Program-made: the position numbers and the translations under genes
Shown here: positions 14,201 to 26,200 of the stretch, in pieces
How positions within the stretch are numbered: the first letter of the stretch is position 1
Layout of the letters: every line of letters begins with the position of its first letter
Assembly: GCA_029931535.1 (NCBI GenBank)
Contig: JAQPZY010001555.1
Coordinates: 558,001-622,000, forward strand
From: Margaritifera margaritifera
Taxonomy: Eukaryota; Mollusca; Bivalvia; Unionida; Margaritiferidae
Length of the DNA stretch: 64,000 nucleotides
Reading direction: 5' to 3'
Notes under the pieces: model-generated
Told to the model about the DNA's origin: nothing
What the model saw: the letters and a program-made list of their open reading frames with translations, nothing else
Databases searched by the model: none

Positions 14201-17200
14201 GACAATAGACCACTCAATATCAACTCGATGATTAGCAAAGCGAAGTGTGTTGCACGTGCTCTGACTGTCCCACTGTCACTACGAAAGGATTTGAGTGCTC
14301 AACTAAAACATGTTCTACCTAAACAAAATTGCATTAGACTCAAGCGAAAAAAGTCGCAACTCGGTGCATGCTTACATTATGGTACAAGCGAGTTTGGTTT
14401 TCGAAATCTTTACGTTCATGCGCATAGTCAATGCTCTGTTTAGTCCAAACACCAGGCTTTTCACCGAAAAATATAAAACAAGCTGAATTGGGCGATCAGG
14501 GTGGATTTTCGTCGTAAGACAATCGTTGTAGATAGATATTACCTTTAATGTCAAAATTAGTTTCTGGAGGGAATTCTTTAGCTTGCTCCAAAGTGCCATT
14601 ATTCAAAATATGCTACGAGATAAAGTAAAATATACTTACATATCATTTTCGTAAATTTGAGAGGAAATGGAAGCTTGAAAAAAATATCAAATTGAAGGTT
14701 TGAGGTTTTCACTTTTCATGTTTTCACATTACAATCTTCTAGAAGGATATGCTTAGTTACTTACCAATCTTTAAAATAAAAAGTAATGCCAAAACAGACC
14801 CTCTATAATTTCCCAAATTTCAAACTACATTCTTGTCCTTCTTTTTTAAAATTTCTGTCCCTTTCTTGCAGTGTGCTGAATATCAACTTGACATTTCGTC
14901 TATTTTCACTGAGACTTGATAGTTTGACTAATGGTCGATGTCTCAGCATACAAGGAATTGTGAGTCCAATTTTGTCGTAGACTTTAATTCTTTTTCGAGT
15001 ATGATTCAGACAGGTGTGGATGTGTGTCTTGATTCATTGTACTAATATTATTAAAATACCCGTCATACATACCAACCATATTCAAGGATGAGACACATGC
15101 TGAGGCGTTAATGAGTGCTTATTCCTTTATTATGAAAGGTTCGGTCTTATTCGTGAAGTATCTATTGAAATGTACACTAGCAGCTCATCTCATGAATCGT
15201 TTGGACCCCTCTTTCTTCCCCACTGGAATTCATCCAATTAGAAGCCGCTGTCAATTTCATTGCTTAATGCTTTTTCGGTCCAGTTTATTTCGATGGTGAA
15301 TGGAATCATTTGAGAGTATCGTTATTGTTACGGGCCACATATGTGTTACAAATAGCATATTATTTCCGTTTTCTTTTTTTTTCTAGATCATGTTTGACAG
15401 ATTACATGACTATAGCATTTAATTATTTTTTAAGGCACTATAAACGGTATTAACAGACCAAGTCGAATGTATTCATCTACAGGAAATGGGATTCTAGTAT
15501 GTTGGCTATAATGTATAACTTCAAGACATATGTTGTATGTTTTCAGATATCTTTTACCAACAAAGATAATAATGGTCAGGCTTTGGTTGATTTACAAACA
15601 AATACCAGCGAAATAAGTTGCAAAAATATTAACGTGGATTTACCAGGTAAGATTAGAAACTTTGACCTTTTTGCACCATTAATCAAAATGTGTTGATTTA
15701 GATAAGGAAAATGTTGTGCTTGCGACAACGAACATCATATACCATTGATTTCAATAATGGACCGGCCATTTAGTTTTCCCGGGTTGATGGGCAGGATTTT
15801 CTTTTGTCTTGAGTAAGAATTATTTTATTCAAGCTATTTAAGAGCCGGAATTGCTCCCCGACCCGAAAATTAAATGGTCGGTCCCTAGGGAAATAAGCAG
15901 AGTAGCCTAGTGGATTGGGTAGTCGTGGGGTCGAGTCCCTGCATCATTATTGTGTGCCCTCGAGCATAACAATTACTCTGATTGTTCCAGTTCATCGGGC
16001 TGTACATGTTTGAATTCATCGGCTGCGGAGTTAATATTCGATCCAAAGCCGTTCATGTCAAGAGCGTGATGAATTCACGCATTAGGAACTTACATTTTAG
16101 AAATTGCAACCAATGCGTGAAATCATAATTGTAACGCGTTAGAACTAACTTATTTATTACACGTTTGAAGTTATTTCTATATCTTAAATTCTTACGCATT
16201 AATTTTGATTTATAACGTTTCACTGTGGACCAAAGGCTAATGCGTCACTTTCCACATTGGAAAAGCAAATCTAACGCGTTAGAAACCATTAAAAGTTGTT
16301 TCCAATGCATTAAACTGTCGGATTGGAAGTTGTTGGGACATCCAATCGGAATCATTCTTAAATATGAAGTGCTGAGGAAATATGCGCTCTTAAATGAAAA
16401 ACTGGTGCTTTGTTCAAGTGGGCTTTATTGATCATAATCATGCATAAAACAGTATCAACATGATGACACTTTCTTAAAATTGCAAAATAAAGGAACCAAA
16501 TAAACTCAACTGATGCTTTTAAAGTTCAAGCTTCTCATAGCAGCATTCAGAACACATAAAATGTCATTAATAACCATTTAATAGAGTGCTAGTTAATACA
16601 AGGTTTAGTTCTAAGATGTGTATTACATTATATACTGAATTCAGACATTGCTCGCCATTTTGTTAAATTTGTATAAAGGGACATTTTCCAAAACATAACA
16701 AATAACACTTATTTCCATTGTATAGAGAAGCTGCTGGGACTGTCTAGTTATGACATTGGATTCGTGACCAGAAGGTTGCGGGTTCCATTACCAGCCTCAG
16801 ATCAACCGGGATCGGCTACCGTGACGTGTTCTTGGGCAAGACACTTTACTTAACTCGGCACAATATAACCTTTAAAGTGTTCTGCGCCGTAAAACTCCTG
16901 AAACTAAATCAGACCATTGTATAGCTGAAAATGCTACTAGTATGCTTTATAATTGGGGGAATGCGATGACGATGGTGAAGGTTAGGATTCGGTCTTATCA
17001 ATGAATTTGATAAGTTTATCTGAGTCAGATGACTTTGCCATGTGTTACTGGTTTTGAATCAGGCCCCATGAACTTTTCGAATGTTTCGAATTTAAGATAT
17101 TTATCAATAGCTTATATGTATCTTGTACTTTGATCGCGCAAACAAAGGAATATAATACAAAAGAACAGCTTCGTAAAGATTACCCGTAATGAACTTAGTA

Positions 17201-20200
17201 GTTAAACTCTTTTTTCTTGTGGGACCTAATGCGGTTGTTTTAAAAAGTCAAAAGAATATTTATTGCAACCAAAAAAACGAAAGTTGATTTTAAACACTAA
17301 GGCACGAATGATAATTTTTTTATTTATTGGAAACACAATATTTACTCTTACTGTCATAAGTCATTATTGGGGAAAGTATGATTGCATACAAAGCAAATGC
17401 AATAGAAATTATCTTCAATATTAATAATGATTTTTTAGGGAAGAATAAGTTTTTATCTCGGAAAACGATGTTATTCAAATTTACATTAAGAAAACTCTCT
17501 ATGGCCATATATTTTATTTGAGTCAGCCTTATCATATAACCAAAAAACATACCAGACTCTCAGATAAAAAAAACCTTCTGTCTATAATGCGCTGAATTTT
17601 GCAACTAACGCGTTAAAAATACTTCTAACGCGTTATAATATGCTTATAATACGTGAAACCATGCTTCTACCTCATTGCAGATTATTTCTAATGAGCTAGA
17701 AACTTCAAAACAAGATCGTAGATTCATATTATTAATAAATGCATGTCAAACCCGCTCTGATTGGATTGAATATCTCTCTTTAATATGTTTGTGTATTTGC
17801 TTGTTTTGCTATTTAACGACCCATCAACACATGCATGGTTGCATCTTCCCGAGGCAATTGGAATAAATTACCTTGCGCGGGGACATATCACTGCGGCCGA
17901 TCTGACCTGGTCTGCACAGGATTCGAACCGCATACTTCTGGTCGCAAATCCGGCATGCAAATAATTAAGCCGCTGCGGCTCCTCATTAGTTTCTAATGCG
18001 TTATTTGTAACACGATAACTATTCTTACTACGCGTTATACATTTGAATGCGTTAGATGTATGTTTTCACGCGTTAGACGTGTATTCTAACATGTTAGATG
18101 CAACTTTAAATGCCTTAATTGTAAATCTCACACGTTCGTCCCTAAAGCATTAATCTATCATGCTTTTGATATCAACTGTCTCTTACGCTTGTATCCCATC
18201 ATTGGAAGTCATGCGCAATATTTCTGCCTAACAGTCAGAAAATGTTCTTTGCAGGTAGATATTTCGGCTGGCATTGTTTTAATGATAATGTGTTATTTCA
18301 ATTGATGGTATTAATTCATTACGTGTTTTGTATGAGGTGTAAAACTTAACATCTTATGCTGATATATTTTTGGGCTCCATTAGCAATGTCATAGTTACTG
18401 GCATAAAGAATCTACAATATTTAATGATAGCCTATACATTGATTGTGCAGACAAAAGATGTTATTGGTTAAATGCTTGCATTATGAGTATATACAGTGAA
18501 TATATGTACAATGCAAATATGACTGAATACACAAGCAACATAAACTTAGGATGATATTGGACAAAGTCTTTAAGTAATTCTTTAATTTTACCGTCCTCAC
18601 ATTTTGGTGTCCTAACGAAAATACTTGTTGAATGTAAATTTACCATTGGTAGGGATTCAGTTATATTTGAAAGACAGAATTACAAGTTATTTTTATAGGA
18701 AATGACTATCGTGCGCTGAATAATATACTATTTAGTTTGCTGATTTGAAATTAACTTAGAATTGAAAGATAAAAATATTGAAGCTGTTTTCGCAATATCT
18801 CTTTCAGACGTGGACGTTAGACACGTAACGGAAACTTCCATATTGGTCTCAGTGGAAGTTTTCTCTGTTATATCTCTGTTGGCAATGTTTTCAGATCTCT
18901 TGATAGGAGTGTGGCTCTGTTGTGTAAGACATTTATTTTTCTGATACATTATAGCATCGAAATATATTATCTTTTATATTTACACATATATAATGAAGAA
19001 AAAGTATGATTGGATCAATTCGATTCGTCGTTGTGAACCAACTAAAATTACCTGTTTTCTCAAATGATTATTTCCTTGTGCTATGAACGAATTGTTGACA
19101 CTTTGCGATGAATTAAGTTTAAATAATCTTTCATTTTTTTACCTGTCAAACTTGTATGTAAGACTGAGTACAAGATTTTACTTATAATGTGTTCTTTTAG
19201 GTAGTACTCATTACAGCAAGTCTGTCTTGTTAAGTAATTATTGAAAGTTATTTTATTCATTGCATACTCATTATCATTTAAGAATATCATAATGATAATT
19301 TCAAATGTTTTTTTCTCGTTAGACAGGAACCTGTACTTGTTCAAACATATTTCCATTCAGATCATCGTAAATCATATTTCAAGTTTCAAAAATTTATCCC
19401 AAAGCTTTATATTTCCTGTTTTTTTTTTTTTCGTTTTTTTCTATCCTTTCTTACTTAATCTACCTTTATTCGTTCCTTTCTTACTTTTTCTTTCTTCTCT
19501 CCCTTGTTTATTTCTTTCTTTACCACGTCTTTTAGAGATGAGTCTCCAATAGCGAAAGACGCCAATGCATGAAAAATAAATCTTTATTGTGACAGAAAAC
19601 AAGAAAATACATGAAGCAGAACTCAGAGAGACACTTTCCTGGACAAACAAACGGCTTTCCTTTAAAAGAATATATCTATCGTATAAAGGGGTGGAACATT
19701 TTCGTGATAATTGGTGATATTTTCACCTTAATTGGTACTGTAAATATTGCCAGCACAAATGAGGTAAGTAAAATTCATGCTCCTTTCTATAACAAATATA
19801 AAGAAGTTTCATAAACATTTAAATTGTAGTAAGGAGTTCATTTTAACCGTCTTGTGTGTAATAAGTTTTACATGTGCACGAATAGGATGGTAAAGTATGA
19901 CAACTATCACATGTATGATAGTAAAACTTCAACCTTATTACAGTTTAAATATTTACTCATTCATCTCAATTTTGTCAATTTTCATTCAGTAGATAGGACA
20001 GTTACACAAACCGGAAGGAAAAACACTTCCACTTATCTCTTAATATCGTTTCGAAACAAGATAGCGCCTCCTAAGCTTTCTCAAAATGAATTTTAAAATA
20101 TCAATCTACAATATTTCTTTTATACATGCCAGTGAGAGAAAATTTTAATAGATTGGATGTTTCTATATGTATGCTTGTATTCGTTTGCAAATGTGCCTGC

Positions 20201-23200
20201 ATAATGACTTAAATCATAGAACTGAAAGTTAACTGAATTAATTCAAATTTATTTATTCATTATCCATTGTACAGCAAGATCTCACAAAAGAACAAAATAG
20301 TGTTTTCGGCTGCAGTTTGAGATGAGAGGTGGGGGTTTTTTTACGCTAAGGAGAACAGACGGTAATCTATATTTCACTAAGGTTGCAATAAACAACATAC
20401 AAAATAATAGTAATATCCGGACTTTGCATGTGTATAGATTAGTCATGATAATATAATAATTTAATATAAAGTAAATAAAACTGAGAATCAGATTAATGTT
20501 GCAACTGTAACTCCAAGCAGATCGGGACTTGTGAGACGAAGGAGATACCGAGGTATTCAAACACAAGAAAACCACCAACTATCCATCACTGAGGTCATCT
20601 TTCGTGATAGCGAATCAGATGTCATTAGTTATGCATTTGTAGAAGCCATTAGCGTGGTATTTACGTTATAGAGCTAGTTTATATTCATCAATTAACAAAA
20701 GTCTTAAAGCAGGAACGTTTCAGTTATAGGAAAGAATGTAGAAAAAAGACATCACAGAATTGTATGTCCATGTATTTAACTTTTTTTCCAAACTTAATCT
20801 AACAGATTCATGAAGTATACAAGTTGACAATTTAAACTTGGGGATGGGGACTAGAATCAAATGAATTGAAAGTTTTCACCAAGCGGAAACGTGAGTACTT
20901 ATTTGACCATTCAGCTGGAACACGCTTGGTCCTTTCCGTCAGTGATAGGATAAACACCCCGAAAATACTACAGTAGCGGCGATTGCATATACATGTACCT
21001 TGTTTACAGTATGACGTTATGTTGAACACTATAAACCATGACATTCTTGGCTGAAACATTTCCAAGTTTGTTATTTCAAGCATGAACTCACCAACGAACT
21101 TTCTATTACTCAGCTGTTGCAAATTATTCCATGAAGGTTTTTATATGGTTCTATTTTGCCGAGTGTACTTAGGCGTGGGAATGAGTTCTTTGTCATTTTC
21201 CGACGATTTCGTCCATTTCACACTTGTATCATTCCATCGAACTATTTCTGGGATTGAATTTTGTGGAAAATCTACGAGATGTTCTGATCGATGACAATAA
21301 TGTACAAGTAATGGACGGACAGGCAGAAGTTACAATTGCACATGCACGGTCTTAGGATCGGGACTTGTGAGACGAAGGAGATACCGAACAAATGATTTTA
21401 TCACTTTACTACCGAGGCACAGTGAAACAAAATGAAATATAAAATATATCCACATATTTCATCCTCGTGCAAATTTGTATCCTAATAGTCAGAAAATATT
21501 GCATGCAACTCGAACTATTTTCTTGAATTAACAAGACTTTTTCACCTGTATCAGTAGCGTATTTTCTATGAGTTGTTTCTTAAATGATGGAAATTTTGTT
21601 TAGCAGTTTGATGCATATATATGTCACGTCAATGTACATTTAGGTGAATTGGAGACTGGACGAATATGACAACTATTCGATTTATCTGGGGGTCGGTTGT
21701 CTTCTCTGCTGGATTTGCCTTGCTCGCTATTTTCATATCAGCAAGAAGTTCCACGTGAGTGTAGCGTCATTGTTATATATATATATGTATATATACAAGG
21801 AAATTATGTTACAAATACATGCATTTTGGTGCACATATATGTATATAGAGGATTAGATGATATCTACGTTTTTTGAGCAGATATAAGGAAATTTTTCACT
21901 TGTTAAGTGTAAACAATGTATTTTCACAAGTGACTTCGCCGCCACTCGTGACAATACAATGTTCCCACTTCACTCGTGAAATATTTCTTTATATCTACTC
22001 AAAGGAACGTAAATTTTCTTTTTATTATATATTTTGAAGGCAAAAGCATAGATTTGCATGGATTTCTTTCTCCATTCTATGCAAATACAATTAATGAATG
22101 CACTACTACAGCGATATAAAGAAATTTACAATAATTTGAGGATAGCAACTTTTTACAAATTTAGCTTGTACATATAATGCTTCAAATCATGTTTTTGTGA
22201 AATTATTGGCGTATTTTCGTTAACACGTTCCTTGTGTTATGATTCACACAGAGAGCATTGTTGGTGGGATTACCGTAGAACTAATACAGAAAGGTCGTAT
22301 TCGACAGACTTCAAAGTGCAACATCTTTAAACTAAAGATTTTAATGATTGTAAGTTTACCAATGAGAATTTTGTTTGTTTGTTTTGTTTATTTCTGCACT
22401 AAGACGTGAATTATGTGGTATTGGCAAGCTTGCTGTCTAGTTCGGTAACAGACGCTGCACTTATTTCTCAATTGTCACTTAATTTCGGTTTTCAATCAAC
22501 ACTCATCTATCTCCAATTTCTCAAACATGATTATGACTGTGATGAGAGTTAAAATTGCTACTTAAAACAATTGTATTACAATATTTAATCAAGAGTTGTT
22601 CTTCCAAAAGTTGTACCTTTTCGAAATCTAATGTAACAAATCGGTATGGGTGACACTAAATATTGAATAAAAACAGGTCATGTAAGTTCAGTCACTGACA
22701 ATTTGCATGATCCATGTGGAAAACTATTTAAAAAAAAGTTAATACTTGAAGCCTGCTTTTCGTTTGGAATTCGTTTTCAGGCATAATTTCATTGCACCTC
22801 ATTGATTGCATAAATGTATACTACAGTCTTCACATTTTAAGATATGTCCATCCTACTGGAGAGAGAGAGATAGAGAGAGAGAGAGGGGGGGGGAGGGAGA
22901 GTATGGTGGAACAGAAGAAGATAAATAAAATAGGCCTCAATATAGAAATATAAGTTTGAATAACACATATAAGATCAGATATAATTCGTAAATGGGAAAA
23001 GAAAGTAGTTCCAAAAGTGATTTCACCTCGGTATCGATATAAGTGGTATCACCACTGGGCGATATCAATTTTCTCCCACTGATTCACTTCAGTATCTCAT
23101 TATGAAATATATGATAAAACATATTAAAGACATTATTGAGACCAAAACAAGAATCAGCAAGCGACTTATTTATACAGAAACATGACTTCAAAAACAACAT

Positions 23201-26200
23201 ATGGTTTAAAGCTACACTATTTGTCTTTCTGTGCAAGGAATGAGCATTAGAAATATAAATGTATGTTTCACGGTTTTACTTACTTGCATATCGATATGTC
23301 ATATTACTGGGTCTTTCTCTGGTACACGCATGCACACACATATAAACTTATATATACACAAACTACAGCAACATAATACATACATGTTCTTATTTATTTT
23401 TATTTTAGATATATGTATATTTCCATGTCAATATGTAGATTTCCCCTGTAAATGGCCTCAAATGCCTGTATGATTGTTACACTCGATTTACAAGCGTATT
23501 ATATAGACTGGTCTTCTTTCGGCAGCGTTATCGACATGGGAGGCTCTTTAGGAAGAATGAGTCTTATATTTTATATCAATTTAGAATCCTATTTACTTAA
23601 TATAATAGCGTGTGCTATTGAATTGAATATGTTGTTTGTATATTTCCTTCTTTAAATACATTTGTCATCCAGGGTTAAAAATAAATTTAAAATAACAACA
23701 ACAACAAAAATGTATACATGTACTGAAAAAAACAGTTTCCAAAACTGTGCCAATACTCTCGTATCCATATAACATATTTTCTTATGCCACTAATAAGTGC
23801 ATGTTTAATATTATAAAGTTTGTATTACTACTTGTATACGGTTGTTTTGGAAAGGTTTAGTTTTGCTAATAATTATGATCTTTCTTGGCAGTTGCTTTTC
23901 AAGACGACGTACCGCGCCATCCTTGACGCTCTGGCATATTTAATATGCGTCTTTTTTCTTTTCTGGAGCTTTGTATTCTGTGGATATGTTGTGCTCGGTC
24001 CTTACCACATCAAGGTAACAACAGCATTTAAATCTCTACATTTTTAATATCATCTGTTTAACGTATATTTTTACAGCAAGTTCTAACTAATTATATTACG
24101 CTATCTCAGCGGCTTAGGTGGTCCCTTGAGATGTGAAAAGAGGAGCTCAAAGGAAAATCCTATGGATTCCTAAGGATCAAACCCAGGCCACAGAGGAACA
24201 AAGCGAGTGTATTATCCTTGCGCTAACATGTTTTATGTTCCCTTCTTCATGAAAGAAGAATGCAAATATTAGCTTTATGTATTTTATATTTGATAGCAAC
24301 GAATAGTAGATGCAAAGTATATCTATTTACATCAGTTGAGGAAACGAGTAGTTGCAATCATGAAATTGGGTAATTTATATATATTTCATTTTACAGATAG
24401 CTGAGTTCCCAACACTTGATTTAGTCTAGAGTATGTACCTTTCTCTTAACCTGACTTATGAATCATTTATTGCACGATCCGTTAAATTTTCTGCTAAATC
24501 ACTGGAATGGCGCATATATTAGCGGATGGCTTAACTCCACTATTCATTGTTTGAAATAATATTAGAATTGTTTTGTAGAAACGTTAAAAGATGGCCCTTG
24601 TACGAATCATGATTTTTTCTCTCTCTCTCTATCCATCTTAGTGTACGTTTAAGAATCTTAAAGTCATAAACTAGATATAACCCAACAAATTTAGTTTCAG
24701 AGTATTCCCATGGCAGCAAACACATTGTTTTCAACGATTATTGGGGATGAAATTACCGTGACGCTTGATGGACTGGAGAATGACAAGTTAGGCAGTCCAT
24801 ACATAAAGTGGTTTTCCCAGATCTACCTGTATCTGTTTATATCCATCTTTGCCATCGTCGTTCTTAACATCCTGATTGCCATCTTCACTAGCGCTTACGA
24901 AGCCATCCAGGTGAGGTTTAAGCCTATAGAACAAATATTGAATTCATAAAGCTTGTAATGCTGAGGCTGAGAATTTACTCGAGACTATGGGATACATTGT
25001 CTCCTAAGATATTATTGACATCTGCATTAAATGTCGGACTTTGGCTACTTTTCTCCCCGTACACACACACAAAATATTCCTGTAAAGTTATGCAAGCTTT
25101 CACTTTGAAAGAATTGAGTTGTTTAGCCATTGAGATTTAATTAATGTTATGTATGAGTCTTTAATTTGAAGAGTGATATTTATGAATGCCAGGTCATATT
25201 TAGCATCCTGGTTATCATTGAAACCTTTTGCACTCTATAAGGCTGAATTCTTCAGGGGATGTATGAATCCTTTTCCACAAGATGATCAATAACAAGTGGT
25301 AATTGTGAGTAGTCAAACTATGTTGGAAACTACCTTACCATCATCGTCCTTACACATGAATTACCAATAGCTATTGTCTTCGCCTACAGAATCATAAATT
25401 GCCAGATATCGTTCAACTTAGTTCCTAGGCTGAACGTCTACCCATAAAATAGCATGTAAAAAAAATATATATCGGAAACTAATTTACGTGCACTATAATT
25501 CATTGAAAGATCGTCACTGAAAAAAGCTTCAGGTCGAATTAGTTGATTTGTGTGATATAAAGTGGTATAACTTTGAATTCCTCAACATTAGGACCGAATC
25601 AAACATTCCAAAAAGTATACCAGAAGCTATATTGAACAGGTATAATATCTACACTGAGTAAGTTAGATACAAATTATGTTGACAGGTGATGTCTTTTATA
25701 AATCATGCAGGTTTACAATATAAAAATTTACAATATATTAAACACATGAGGGTGTCATTTTTTATATCCCTGAGATGTGCATAGTACTTTCTATAAAGAT
25801 TTTGAGATGTGTCACTTTCTTCAGAGTGCATGGATGAACATAGAGGATCTATCGCCATTCTTCTGCCCAAACATTGAAACCGTCTTAATATTTAAGTAAC
25901 TGCTATAGAACGCTGTTTGGTTTTCAGTTACAAAATTTATCTGTTTTGTAGTTGAACTGTATTTCTCTCTAATTCTGGCTGACATATCATCATGTCGGTA
26001 TTCAGACGAATGAAGATTCCAAGCTTTAGAACAGCATTTATTTTAATTAATAAAGCTTCCGAGTTTGCATACATCTTTGGTCCGGTTCAGCCCAAAACTT
26101 TCGTTCTATGATATAATTCTTTGATTTTCAAATGACATGTCCTGACTAAGTTATACGACCAGTGTCGATAATTGTTTAACATTTTAAGTTACCTATATTG

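Noticed and set aside
20832..21294. Overlapping frames of 96 and 70 codons in a mucolipin intron
   Set aside because: No family signature; they sit between the two copies of the 32-bp direct repeat and are not supported as genes.
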